Shown here: piece after piece, positions 4,679-12,674 of the stretch
Layout of the letters: the number at the start of each line of letters is the position of its first letter
Position numbering within the stretch: position 1 is the stretch's first letter
DNA from: a virus
Virus record (IMG/VR): IMGVR_UViG_3300022542_000912
Location: 1-20,509 of that record
Length of the DNA stretch: 20,509 bases
Direction: 5' to 3' (one strand)
Translations under genes and position numbers: made by a program
The notes under the pieces: model-generated
What the model saw: the letters and a program-made list of their open reading frames with translations, nothing else
What the model was told of the DNA's origin: nothing
The model's database searches: none

Positions 4679-4841
4679 CTATATATGGAAAACAGATATG
4701 CTTATCCGATTAGCGGCCCCTACCCCTGGTTTCGCGCGCACACCAATATGTTCTGGGGTCACTCGCATAATTTTCATACTTCCCCCATTTTATAACCACT
4801 AATATATTCTGAAAAATCATTTCAATTCTCCCCTTTACTTT

Positions 4842-4855
4842 CCTTCCTTTATAGG
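4842..4855 (-). repeat. Inverted copy of CCTATAAAGGAAGG
   Basis: The complement of 4842-4855 reads CCTATAAAGGAAGG, identical over 14 bases to 216-229 in the divergent control region. Both copies are in non-coding DNA, which favours a shared functional site over chance. Confidence 0.4.
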
Positions 4856-4872
4856 CTAAGCTTTCCGTATCG

Positions 4873-4891
4873 TTCAAATTTTTTATTTGAA
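4873..4891. repeat. AT-rich inverted repeat in late-operon leader
   Basis: TTCAAAT (4873-4879) and ATTTGAA (4885-4891) pair around five T residues and are followed by more A/T tracts. It lies about 55 bp before the small terminase start. It may belong to the late promoter region or be a weak hairpin in the leader; no properly spaced -35/-10 pair is visible. Confidence 0.35.
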
Positions 4892-4945
4892 AAATTTTTA
4901 TAGAAAAATCAAGGACTTACGCTAACACTAGCTAGGATTTATGAA

Positions 4946-5311
4946 ATGAGTGATAAGAAAAAATCATATGACGAAGATAAAGTCACTCTATTCCAGGTGG
5001 ATTATGACGGACATCTTATACAGAGAGCAGCTAGAGGCATGTCACTAGCGGAAGTCTGTGATATGTACGGCTATAGTAGCGGCGATCTTCAGGGTGAAGA
5101 CAAGAAGTTCCTGATATATAATTACCAGAAAGGTAGAGCTGCTGGTATTGATTCTGCTATAGACTATCTATTTAAGCACATGCAAGCTAAAGGCGGGGCA
5201 GGAGCTTGTACATCTTACCTAGTTAGATTCGCCAAAGATTGGGAAGAGAATGAAGCAGCAGATAAAGACGTTGCTGGTAAGAAGTCTTTTAAGATTACGT
5301 TTGCTAATTAG
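4946..5311 (+). CDS. Probable terminase small subunit
   Basis: This 121-residue protein is assigned mainly by position directly before the large terminase (TAG stop immediately followed by its ATG) and by size and fold type. Residues 27-65 look like a DNA-binding helix-turn-helix region (RAARGMSLAEVCDMYGYSS, then a basic helix around KGRAAG), and residues 66-100 look like an oligomerisation helix pair. Small terminase subunits recognise the packaging site on concatemeric DNA and stimulate the motor; the family is too diverged for a sequence match by eye. The start is ATG 4946 with AGGA at 4934-4937. An ATG at 4941 opens only a two-codon frame. It is the first gene of the late operon. Confidence 0.65.
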   Translation: MSDKKKSYDEDKVTLFQVDYDGHLIQRAARGMSLAEVCDMYGYSSGDLQGEDKKFLIYNYQKGRAAGIDSAIDYLFKHMQAKGGAGACTSYLVRFAKDWEENEAADKDVAGKKSFKITFAN

Positions 5312-6835
5312 ATGGCCAGTCAAGAAGCCTTGCTAGCTGAGTTCGAGGCTATCCATTATAAACCACTAGACTTAGCGGAAGTCTTTGAGATAGACGAGAA
5401 GTTTGGTGGAGGGGAAAGTGCTAGTAATGATGAAGAGACTCATTATGTAGCATCACCTATATGCACAAAGTTTCACAAGGATGAGTCATTCATAAGATCA
5501 TTAATCGGCCCTATAGGCAGCGGAAAATCTGTCGCTTGTATTAATGAGATGTTTATTAAGAGTATTGCGCAGGAGCCATACAAAGGGGTGCGCAAGTCTC
5601 GTTGGGTGGTAGTTCGGAACACATATAGAGAATTAATCGATACCACAATTGCTACTTACGCCGATTGGTTTGAGAACCTAGGAACATGGCGTAAGATGGA
5701 TATGAAGCATACTATAGTTTTACCGTTAGAAGATGGTACAACTATGAATATGGAAGTCATGTTCAGAGCGCTTGATAAGCCTGATGACATTAAAAAGTTG
5801 CTATCTCTTGAATTAACTGGAGGTTTTTTAAATGAGTGCAGGGAAATTCCTAAGCAGGTTCTTGATATGCTTATTGGGCGAGTTGGTCGCTACCCTTCTA
5901 AGCGTGATGGCGGGGCTACATGGTGGGGTGTTATTATGGATACTAACCCGCCCGACAGTGATCATTGGTTTCATAATCTCTTTGAAGAGGAAATACCTGA
6001 AGACTTTGCTATATTCCATCAACCGTCCGGTCTAGCGGATGATGCAGAGAATGTTGAAAATTTACCGTCTCGTTATTATGAAAGAATGTCATTCGGTAAA
6101 GACCCAGAGTGGATTAAAGTATACGTTCATGGTCAGTACGGGTTTGTGACTGACGGAATACCAGTTGTACCAGAGTTCCATGATCATCAACACATAGTAG
6201 ATGATATCGGTTGGGATGAAGAGAAAGACGACATCCTTTACATAGGAGTCGATTTTGGCAGAACTCCTGCAGCAGTATTTGCAAAAGAAGTTGATGGTCA
6301 AGTGCAAGTGTTTGATGAGTTATGTACTTTTGGAAACTCAGTTACCAATTTCTCATCTCTCGTCGCAGAGCGAATAAAAGGCCACTACGCACGTGGAAAG
6401 CACGGGAGAGTGGAGATCGTGGCTACAGGCGATCCTGCAGGAGAGAATCCTGGAGAGCAGATAGATGATACCTGTATTGATATAATGAACAACGCTGGCA
6501 TACCTATGGAGCCAGCGGAAACGAACAACTTTACAATAAGGCGGGAAGCTGTATCTATACCACTAACTACCTTAACTATGCGCGGAGTTCCGCAGCTCGT
6601 CATTGGAAGGAAGTGCAAGAATCTTTGTAAAGGTATGAACGGCGGCTACAAGTATAAGCGTATGCAAGTATCAGGAGAAAAGTTTCAATTGAAGCCTGAT
6701 AAGAATAAATATAGCCATGTCTGTGAAGCGTTGCAATACCTGCTTCTAGGAATGGGCAAAGGGTATGATGTATTGGATTCACATAATGTTTCTATGAAAC
6801 ATAAAGTAATTGGCGCACTAGGGAATAATCGATAA
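5312..6835 (+). CDS. terL: Terminase large subunit
   Basis: This 507-residue protein is the packaging ATPase-nuclease that drives DNA into the prohead through the portal. The ATPase part shows Walker A GPIGSGKS (66-73), a Walker B strand ending GGFLNE (170-175) with E175 as the likely catalytic carboxylate, and a coupling motif MDTNPP (209-214). The RNase H-like nuclease part shows D314 in IGVDFG, D374 in TGDPAG, and KYSHVCEALQYLLLG (466-480), where Glu472 takes the place of the usual last aspartate. Length is typical. It follows the small subunit with no gap and precedes the portal by one base, so the three are clearly co-translated. The full set of motifs suggests an active enzyme. Confidence 0.95.
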   Translation: MASQEALLAEFEAIHYKPLDLAEVFEIDEKFGGGESASNDEETHYVASPICTKFHKDESFIRSLIGPIGSGKSVACINEMFIKSIAQEPYKGVRKSRWVVVRNTYRELIDTTIATYADWFENLGTWRKMDMKHTIVLPLEDGTTMNMEVMFRALDKPDDIKKLLSLELTGGFLNECREIPKQVLDMLIGRVGRYPSKRDGGATWWGVIMDTNPPDSDHWFHNLFEEEIPEDFAIFHQPSGLADDAENVENLPSRYYERMSFGKDPEWIKVYVHGQYGFVTDGIPVVPEFHDHQHIVDDIGWDEEKDDILYIGVDFGRTPAAVFAKEVDGQVQVFDELCTFGNSVTNFSSLVAERIKGHYARGKHGRVEIVATGDPAGENPGEQIDDTCIDIMNNAGIPMEPAETNNFTIRREAVSIPLTTLTMRGVPQLVIGRKCKNLCKGMNGGYKYKRMQVSGEKFQLKPDKNKYSHVCEALQYLLLGMGKGYDVLDSHNVSMKHKVIGALGNNR

Positions 6836-6836
6836 T

Positions 6837-8504
6837 ATGTCTCACCTCATTAAAGAAAACGAAGGCATACTTACTGAAGATTCCCTCATCTTCTTGCGTA
6901 AGAAGTTTGATGCAATAGAGGCAGATTCAAAAGTAGTGAGAGGAGTTTGGGAAGAGCTTGAGAAATATGTTGTCCCATATCGCGGAAGTATGTTCCAGAA
7001 AGAATCTGGAGAAGGTTCTGTCGAATGGGACAAGTATGATCACTATGATGATACAGCTGTTATATCTGCCCAAACACTAGCTGCTTCGGTTCATGGCTCT
7101 ATACTTCCACCTCTACAGTGGTTCTTGATGAACTTCAAGGATGATGAATTAAAGAATGATAATGATGCAGCTGATTGGCTTGCTGATGCGAATCGCAGAG
7201 TCTATCACGCAATAGACAATAGCAATTTCGCCCTAGAGGCAGATGAACTTATACTAGACCTTGTGGGCTTCGGTCATGGGTTTATGGTTGATGAGCCATT
7301 CGGGCCAGAGAATACTCCATCATACACAATGGTCTCTTTGAAAGAAGCATTCTTTGAAGAGTCTTTTGATGGATTGCCTCGTTTTTTCTTTCGCAAATTA
7401 GAGTGGACGTCAACCAAACTTGTATCTAAGTTTGGATATGATAATCTTCCAGAGAAGATTCAAAAGGCATATAATAATACGAGCACTGATGAAAAGTTCG
7501 TTGTGATCTTTGCAATCTACCCACGTGAAGAAAACGTCGGGCAAGATACTACAACAATGCTTAGTGAGTCCAAGAGGCCCTGGGGGCATTGTTACTTCCT
7601 GCATACAGAGAAAGAGCAGATTGGAGAGACCGGTGGCTATTATGAAATGCCTGTTTACTCAGTCCGTTGGCGGAAAGTTTCTGGCTCTCAGTGGGGGCAT
7701 GGCCCTGGTCATGTCGCACTCGGTGATATCAAACAGCTTAACCAACATCGGTTGATGCGCACGAGAGCTGTAGAAAAGGCAATTGACCCTGCCAATATGG
7801 TTACGCAACGTGGCTTGTTATCTACCCTTAATCTGGGGCCACGCGGTCTTACAGTTGTTAAGAATAAAGACTCTCTTTGGGTTCACGAAGGGAGGGCAAA
7901 TTTTGCTGTATCCAGAGAAGAGCTTGAGTTGTTACGCAACTCTATAAGACAAGCATTCCATGTTGATCAGCTTGAGCTTAAAGAGTCTCCAGCAATGACA
8001 GCCACCGAGGTTCAGGTTCGATACGAACTTATGAATCGTTTACTTGGGCCAACGCAAGGTCGCATCAAGATAGATTGGCTCAACCGTATTGTTGAGAACG
8101 CATTTAAACTTGAGATGCGGGAGAATCGACTTTTAGATCTGCCAGATAGCTTAAAAGGTAAAGAGCTTGATATTGGCATTGAGTACCTTGGTGCGCTTGC
8201 TACCGCTCAGAAGACCCAATTGGCAAACGAGATGTTTGCTTGGGCTGCTCAAGGTGTTGAACTTATGCAAGCTTACCCTCGCATTAAATACGTTGTTAAT
8301 GAGACTGAGCTTTACCGCACAATCGGAAGGCTCAAGAACATCCCTGAGAAGTCTATCAATGGAGAAGATGAAGCTAGCAGAATAGAAGCAGAAGAAGCTG
8401 CTCTTCTTGCTAAGCAGCAGAAAATAATGGAAGCTCAGGCCGAAGGCGAAGCTGCCAAAGCACAGGGAGAGGGACGCACTGCTATGCGAGAGGCTGAGCA
8501 ATGA
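6837..8504 (+). CDS. Head-to-tail connector (portal) protein, T7 gp8-like
   Basis: This 555-residue protein forms the dodecameric ring at the capsid vertex through which DNA enters and leaves and to which the tail is attached. It has the pattern of the podoviral head-tail connector family: an N-terminal helix with EKYVVPYRG (42-50), LAASVHGSILPPLQWF (81-96), SGSQWGHGPGHVALGDIKQLN (split across 282-302), and MTATEVQVR (387-395) followed by LLGPTQGR (402-409). The last 45 residues are Ala/Glu/Gln-rich and probably a coiled coil. Its stop overlaps the next start (ATGA). Confidence 0.93.
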   Translation: MSHLIKENEGILTEDSLIFLRKKFDAIEADSKVVRGVWEELEKYVVPYRGSMFQKESGEGSVEWDKYDHYDDTAVISAQTLAASVHGSILPPLQWFLMNFKDDELKNDNDAADWLADANRRVYHAIDNSNFALEADELILDLVGFGHGFMVDEPFGPENTPSYTMVSLKEAFFEESFDGLPRFFFRKLEWTSTKLVSKFGYDNLPEKIQKAYNNTSTDEKFVVIFAIYPREENVGQDTTTMLSESKRPWGHCYFLHTEKEQIGETGGYYEMPVYSVRWRKVSGSQWGHGPGHVALGDIKQLNQHRLMRTRAVEKAIDPANMVTQRGLLSTLNLGPRGLTVVKNKDSLWVHEGRANFAVSREELELLRNSIRQAFHVDQLELKESPAMTATEVQVRYELMNRLLGPTQGRIKIDWLNRIVENAFKLEMRENRLLDLPDSLKGKELDIGIEYLGALATAQKTQLANEMFAWAAQGVELMQAYPRIKYVVNETELYRTIGRLKNIPEKSINGEDEASRIEAEEAALLAKQQKIMEAQAEGEAAKAQGEGRTAMREAEQ

Positions 8505-8719
8505 GCACTGAAGAAATAGACGCAATAAGAAATAGATATGATGATCTTATCCGTAGTGTCTTCAAGACACCTGCTGGTGAGGAATTGTTAAAGCAGTGGG
8601 GAGAACTTTTTTTAGAATCAGATCTTTTTAGCGAAAGTGAGCGACAGACTTGCTACGCACTAGGGCAACGTGACTTTGTATTGGAGATCACGGCCAAACT
8701 TAAGGAAACCATGACATGA
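8501..8719 (+). CDS. Bbp19-like small virion protein
   Basis: This 72-residue acidic helical protein lies between the portal and the scaffold, overlapping both by ATGA. The pattern VFKTPAGEELLKQW (residues 20-33), then ESDLFSES and ALGQRDFVLEI (54-64), matches the layout of the short proteins named after Bbp19 of Bordetella phage BPP-1, with the conserved Thr-Pro-x-Gly and GQR motifs. Those are found at the same place in many podoviruses and are thought to be small structural or assembly proteins. Recognition is by motif spacing, so moderately sure. Confidence 0.65.
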   Translation: MSTEEIDAIRNRYDDLIRSVFKTPAGEELLKQWGELFLESDLFSESERQTCYALGQRDFVLEITAKLKETMT

Positions 8720-9531
8720 ATGAGGAAGAAACAAATTCACTCCCAGAAAGTATTAGAGAATGGGATGAAGTAACAAACTCAAAAGACTTGCCCACTTTTT
8801 GGGACAGGATGAAGAATATGCGTTCCAAGCTAGGCACTGGTCTATACCAGCCTGGCGAAGATGCTGGTGACGAAGCTTGGGGGAAATTCTCTAGCAAGGC
8901 TGTAGACCTTAGTAAAGGTCGCCTAATGCCAATGCCTGATTCAGAAAATGAAGAACAGCAGAAAGCTCTTCACAAATCTCTCGGTGTCCCTGATGATATA
9001 TCTGGATACGAGTTCGCAGAGATAGAAGGTTCTTCTATTGATGATAGTCGCAGGGAGTTTATTTCAAAGATTGCATTAGAAGCTAACCTTTCTAAGAAGC
9101 AATTAAAGATCTTGGACTCCAAGTATCGTGAAGAAGACTTGAGAATGCTTACTGAGCACCGACATCAAGCTGATTCTGAAATGAAAGCATTAGGTCAAGA
9201 GTGGGGTTTGGCTACAGATGACAGAATTAACTCCGCTAAGAAAGTTCAAAAGGCGTTTTTCCCACACCTTCCTGAAGACATAAATCTTTCAGCAGGTGAA
9301 ATCCGTTCCTTTTATTCTCTTTACAAACAACTAGACTCAAAGTCTTCTGAGTTTAGTGAGCAAGAGCACCAGAGCCAAGGTGGTGATTCACCAGATGAAG
9401 CTGCTTCTAAGATTGCTGAAATACGTGGCAACCCGAAGCATCCGTATCACAGCCCTAGTGACCCAGGCCATGCTGCAGCCAGGCGGAAAATGAGAAATTT
9501 ATACCTTACGAAGAACAACATTGCTTCGTAA
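8716..9531 (+). CDS. Capsid scaffold/assembly protein
   Basis: This 271-residue, highly charged, mostly helical protein sits between portal and major capsid genes, the usual place of the scaffold that directs capsid shell assembly and is then removed. It has no catalytic motif. The acidic N-terminal 100 residues contain KGRLMPMPDSENEEQQ (about 72-87) and KSLGVPDDISGYEF, common in such scaffolds; a helical middle (residues 110-190) and a basic C-terminus (ARRKMRNLYLTKN) that could bind capsid protein follow. The start overlaps the previous stop (ATGA). No protease gene is present beside it. Confidence 0.8.
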   Translation: MNEEETNSLPESIREWDEVTNSKDLPTFWDRMKNMRSKLGTGLYQPGEDAGDEAWGKFSSKAVDLSKGRLMPMPDSENEEQQKALHKSLGVPDDISGYEFAEIEGSSIDDSRREFISKIALEANLSKKQLKILDSKYREEDLRMLTEHRHQADSEMKALGQEWGLATDDRINSAKKVQKAFFPHLPEDINLSAGEIRSFYSLYKQLDSKSSEFSEQEHQSQGGDSPDEAASKIAEIRGNPKHPYHSPSDPGHAAARRKMRNLYLTKNNIAS

Positions 9532-9637
9532 GTAAAAATACAGGGTATCACAAATAGTGTCCTGAAAAGCAATAAAGAAAAAGACGTCCGATCTGTTTCG
9601 GGTATCGTCATAAATATTAACAAGGAGAAAAAGTATT
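9532..9637 (+). promoter_or_regulatory. Leader of the major capsid gene
   Basis: This 106-base gap breaks an otherwise tightly packed operon, which suggests a separate signal for the capsid gene. It begins with CAGGGTATCACA (9541-9552), also present before rusA, and ends with a strong AAGGAG ribosome site before ATG 9638. A clear -35/-10 pair is not visible. Confidence 0.4.
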
Positions 9638-10516
9638 ATGGCGATTACCATAGACAAAGCATTTATTGAAGAATATGAAGATAACGTACGACATTTACAA
9701 CAGCAAATGGAAACCCGTTTGCGCCCTCATATTTATGAAGTCTCCTCAGGTGGAGATTCTTATAACTTTGAGCGCTTAGCAGCAACCAGTGCTGTTGCCA
9801 AAACAGCACGTCGGGTTTCTACTGTATATGTTGATGATACGTGGTCTAGACGCGTAGCTCAACCTCAAACTTTCACCCACGCCATGACAGTCGAGCACGA
9901 AGATCGTGTTCAAATGTTAGTTAATCCCGATTCAAACTACGCCTATAATCAGGCAATGGCTATGAATCGTGAGATTGATGCCTTGATCATTGCTGCTTGT
10001 TCCGGCACTGCTCTTGATGGTGACGGCGTTTCTAACGTTTTACCTGCTGCTCAGATCATCGGCGGTACAGGCGTTGCTGGAGGCGGTGTTGCGTTCACAT
10101 TTGACTTGGTCACTGAATCCCAAGAGCAGTTCATGGGTAATGAGATCATGCCTGACGAGCACAAGATCGCAGTTGTTGGTCCAACCCAAGTTCGCAAGTT
10201 GATGCAACTTACGGAAAATACCAGCTCCGATTATGTTCAAGCCCAAGCGTTACAGCAATACGGCATTGTTCCTAATTGGTTAGGTTATACTTGGATTGTT
10301 TCTAACTTGTTAGAAGCTCCACAAGCTGGTGAGTTATTTTGCTTGACGTTCACTATGCGTGGAATTGGTCTTGCAGTCAATCAAGATCGATTCACTCGTA
10401 TTGGTGAGAATCCTTCATTGAGCTATATGTGGCAAATCTTTAGCCAGTGGACTATGGGCGCTGTTCGCGTTGAAGACGAACACGTTCAAATCTGGCACAT
10501 TCTAGACACATTATAA
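9638..10516 (+). CDS. Major capsid protein
   Basis: This 292-residue protein forms the icosahedral shell. Assignment rests on position after the scaffold, size, strong ribosome site, and a pattern typical of the podoviral Gp10-like capsid family: an N-terminal helix (FIEEYEDNVRHLQQQMETRL), YVDDTWSRRVAQPQTF (65-80), NREIDALIIAACSGTALDG (109-127), a central Gly-rich hinge, PDEHKIAVVGPTQ (171-183) and a C-terminal WTMGAVRVEDEHV strand. Codon choice is shifted to CGT, GGT, GTT and CAA relative to its neighbours, as expected for the most abundant virion protein. A terminator hairpin follows directly. Confidence 0.88.
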   Translation: MAITIDKAFIEEYEDNVRHLQQQMETRLRPHIYEVSSGGDSYNFERLAATSAVAKTARRVSTVYVDDTWSRRVAQPQTFTHAMTVEHEDRVQMLVNPDSNYAYNQAMAMNREIDALIIAACSGTALDGDGVSNVLPAAQIIGGTGVAGGGVAFTFDLVTESQEQFMGNEIMPDEHKIAVVGPTQVRKLMQLTENTSSDYVQAQALQQYGIVPNWLGYTWIVSNLLEAPQAGELFCLTFTMRGIGLAVNQDRFTRIGENPSLSYMWQIFSQWTMGAVRVEDEHVQIWHILDTL

Positions 10517-10531
10517 TTCAAATGCGTCTTT

Positions 10532-10566
10532 CCTCTGGCGGTGCATGGTTCCGCCAGAGGCTTTTC
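10532..10566 (+). terminator. Rho-independent terminator after capsid gene
   Basis: CCTCTGGCGG (10532-10541) and CCGCCAGAGG (10551-10560) form a perfect 10-bp GC-rich stem with a 9-nt loop, followed by CTTTTC. The T tract is short and immediately abuts the AGGAG ribosome site of the next gene, so read-through must occur; this is likely a partial terminator that raises capsid mRNA relative to the genes downstream. Confidence 0.8.
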
Positions 10567-10579
10567 AGGAGATTGAAAA

Positions 10580-10798
10580 ATGACAGTAGAAACTATTTCT
10601 GGAGTACCAGGAACACAGAAGAAAGATTTCGTGATCACTTCAGCCACAGCGGAAGCTGGGGCGATTAGTACGATCATAGGTGCTGGTGAAATCGGAATAA
10701 TCATCGAGTCTACAGTTGACTTGAGATCCATTAATATAGACGTTGAAGTCCAACGATTAACAGACGCTTTTCGTGAGCGAGTTCTCAAGCTTCTTTAA
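10580..10798 (+). CDS. Small protein of unknown function after capsid
   Basis: This 72-residue protein follows the capsid terminator, with AGGAG at 10567-10571. It has a beta-rich N-terminal half (VETISGVPGTQKKDFVIT, then GAISTIIGAGEIGIIIEST) and ends in a basic amphipathic helix (TDAFRERVLKLL). The position suggests a small head or decoration protein, but I do not recognise a family. No signal peptide or membrane segment is evident. Confidence 0.6.
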   Translation: MTVETISGVPGTQKKDFVITSATAEAGAISTIIGAGEIGIIIESTVDLRSINIDVEVQRLTDAFRERVLKLL

Positions 10799-10829
10799 AT
10801 TAGGTTGTACTTAAACTAGGGGTGCTAAT

Positions 10830-11231
10830 ATGCCATTTTTTTTATATATAACCGATAGTGGTGAAGTGACGAATAGTTCAGAGTCGTCATTCGCACCACT
10901 ACCAGTTGGTCGGTCTGAGATTCAATCACCAAATCCGAGTTTTGATATACCTTGGGTAGTTAGGTCAGGATCTATCGCTAAACCAAACCCTGCCGATATA
11001 GCAGCATTTCCTGCAGCTAGATTCAATCTTGATATAGCTGAATCTAGGTTATCAGCAGAAAATTTGCTTAATAAAGCAGACAGTGATTTAGGCCAGGTGA
11101 CCCGAGCTTTGGCCTTGGTGACGCTTGACGAGATAAATGCACTAAGAGTGGAACATGGTCTAGCACTTAAGACTAGCCTACAATTTATGTCTGATATTCA
11201 AGTTAAGTTGTCATCAGGGTTTGCTGACTGA
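10830..11231 (+). CDS. Conserved-type small phage structural protein
   Basis: This 133-residue protein has a Ser/Pro-rich extended N-terminus (residues 1-60) and a helical C-terminus with ALALVTLDEINALR (about 92-105) and SLQFMSDIQVKLSSGFAD. The DEINALR helix followed by a threonine/serine-rich linker and an I-x-x-K-x-x-S-G-x-A-D end is a pattern I associate with short phage proteins near fibre or tail genes; an exact family name cannot be given. The ribosome site is AGGGG. Its last base is the first of the next start (TGATG), linking it to the 477-residue protein. Confidence 0.65.
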   Translation: MPFFLYITDSGEVTNSSESSFAPLPVGRSEIQSPNPSFDIPWVVRSGSIAKPNPADIAAFPAARFNLDIAESRLSAENLLNKADSDLGQVTRALALVTLDEINALRVEHGLALKTSLQFMSDIQVKLSSGFAD

Positions 11232-12664
11232 TGACTGTTCAAACCGGAACGATCGTTTCTAAAGTAGGGGCTACTGGTCTGCTCACATATTCCGGCATCT
11301 TTACTGAGCAACCAAAGGTAATTCTGTTTTTCGCCTCAAATGCGACAGTGTTTAATAGCGACAGAACTCCACTCATGTTGAGTTATGGCGCTACTGACGG
11401 TGTCCGTGACGCAGCAAGAAGTATAGGTTTAAATGGCAGCACGACGGCTCAAATATTTGATCAGATAAATTGTATAAGGATACGCAATCAGTCTGCTGCG
11501 ACACAAGCGGAAGCTTTATTTTCATCATGGACAAGCGCAGATTTAGTTCTTAATTGGACTACTGTACATGCCAGCAACGCTTACAAAATAAACTATATTG
11601 CTCTATCAGGGGCAGATTTATTAAATGCATATGTAGATTCATTTTCCTTTGGTGCGGGTAGCAGTATTGTTCGAACTGCACCAGGGTTTCAGCCTGACGC
11701 GCTGCTAGTGATATCAGCTAAAACCGGACGTGTCGGAATGTCACTAGGCGCATCGAAGGGTACGGGTGTTGGTGACGAGTGGGGCCAGGGGTTTAGATAT
11801 AGGAATACAGTTGCTACTAGATATACGTCATATGATGATGAAAAACGCTTAGCTGTACATGCGCACACTAGTGCAACGCCAGAACAAGAGTTCTCACTTA
11901 ACAGCTTTGATGCTAACGGCTACACAATAGGCCGCGATACTGCAGACTCAAATGATGCTGATTTTATAGTTATATCCCTTAAGGGTGCAAATTTTGATTT
12001 GGGAAGTTTTACGTCACCCGCAACTGCTATAGCAGCAGGGCCAAGCGGTCTATCATTTCAGCCGTCCGGATACGGGCTTGTGTACTCCCAAGTAACTGGG
12101 TCACCGACAGGCAGGGTTGATAGTGTGCCAACCGGAAACGGTGCGAGTGATGGTACGAATGAGAGTGCACTTTGGCATGATGTTGACGGTAGCACGGATG
12201 AAAACGTTGGTGTATCAAATACAAAGGTATTACAGCTTAGAACAGATGCAGCAGTCACAGTCGAAGAAGCTGACCATACTTCATTAGATTCTGACGGATT
12301 TAAAATCACCTATACAACTGTCGAGGTTTCTGCTAATAAAGTCATGTGGTGGGCCTTCAATGGGGTTTCAGGCGGTGGTGGTAGTCCACCTGGCGCTGGT
12401 AGTCATGTGATGGATTTGATTGAATCAGTCCTAGGTGGGCCAGATATAAATGGTGGTCAACTTGCTTTTTATCTCGCTAATGGTGCAACATCTGGGAATT
12501 TGATAACCGCTGAACGCGAATTCTTGATTGCTCGTGGAGTAGCTGCTGGTTCGCTTAGTGACATGTGGGTTGAATTTCTTGATGGTATAGCTAGTCTTTC
12601 ACTTTCTGGGTCTATTTCAGACATGAAGCGTGATTGGTTACTAGCTAGTGCACCTCTAGCATGA
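11231..12664 (+). CDS. Virion appendage protein with three tandem beta domains
   Basis: This 477-residue protein appears to be built of three diverged repeats of about 125 residues followed by a Gly/Pro linker and a C-terminal module. The repeats are marked by QP at 27, 154 and 277, by YGATDG/LGASKG/NGASDG near 52, 172 and 303, and by closing ALSG, SLKG and AFNG at 124, 249 and 375. The linker is about 379-390. The last 85 residues carry ANGATSGNLITAEREFLIARG and SLSDMWVEFLDG, a module that recurs at the ends of many phage surface proteins. This suits a head fibre, tail fibre or decoration role; no enzymatic motif is seen. It lies between the capsid and tail tubular genes. Confidence 0.7.
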   Translation: MTVQTGTIVSKVGATGLLTYSGIFTEQPKVILFFASNATVFNSDRTPLMLSYGATDGVRDAARSIGLNGSTTAQIFDQINCIRIRNQSAATQAEALFSSWTSADLVLNWTTVHASNAYKINYIALSGADLLNAYVDSFSFGAGSSIVRTAPGFQPDALLVISAKTGRVGMSLGASKGTGVGDEWGQGFRYRNTVATRYTSYDDEKRLAVHAHTSATPEQEFSLNSFDANGYTIGRDTADSNDADFIVISLKGANFDLGSFTSPATAIAAGPSGLSFQPSGYGLVYSQVTGSPTGRVDSVPTGNGASDGTNESALWHDVDGSTDENVGVSNTKVLQLRTDAAVTVEEADHTSLDSDGFKITYTTVEVSANKVMWWAFNGVSGGGGSPPGAGSHVMDLIESVLGGPDINGGQLAFYLANGATSGNLITAEREFLIARGVAAGSLSDMWVEFLDGIASLSLSGSISDMKRDWLLASAPLA

Positions 12665-12674
12665 TGGTGAAAAA

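Larger units (their letters stand above)
4421..4945. other. Non-coding control region between leftward and late operons
   Basis: This 525-base stretch has no credible gene. From left to right it holds the leader of the leftward operon with a hairpin (4444-4460), a -10 box (4478-4473), the second 22-bp palindrome (4499-4520), two tandem TTAGCCTAAA motifs 11 bp apart (4532-4541, 4543-4552), a five-copy iteron-like array (4561-4678), an apparently featureless part (about 4680-4840), the inverted copy of CCTATAAAGGAAGG (4842-4855), and a very AT-rich leader with an inverted repeat (4873-4891) before the terminase genes. I found no consensus promoter for the late operon. Confidence 0.6.

Noticed and set aside
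4675-4840. tRNA or small RNA in the non-coding gap
   Set aside because: No cloverleaf with a T-loop GGTTCRA and matching acceptor arms could be formed; the stretch shows no stable hairpin by eye.
4873-4904. Sigma70-type promoter for the late operon
   Set aside because: TTCAAA and TATAGA are 20 bp apart, and TTGAAA has no -10 box at proper spacing. The AT-rich tract gives many weak matches, so I report only the inverted repeat.
4941-4949. ATG just before the small terminase start
   Set aside because: The frame reads ATG AAA TGA, only two codons. It may affect initiation slightly but is not a gene.
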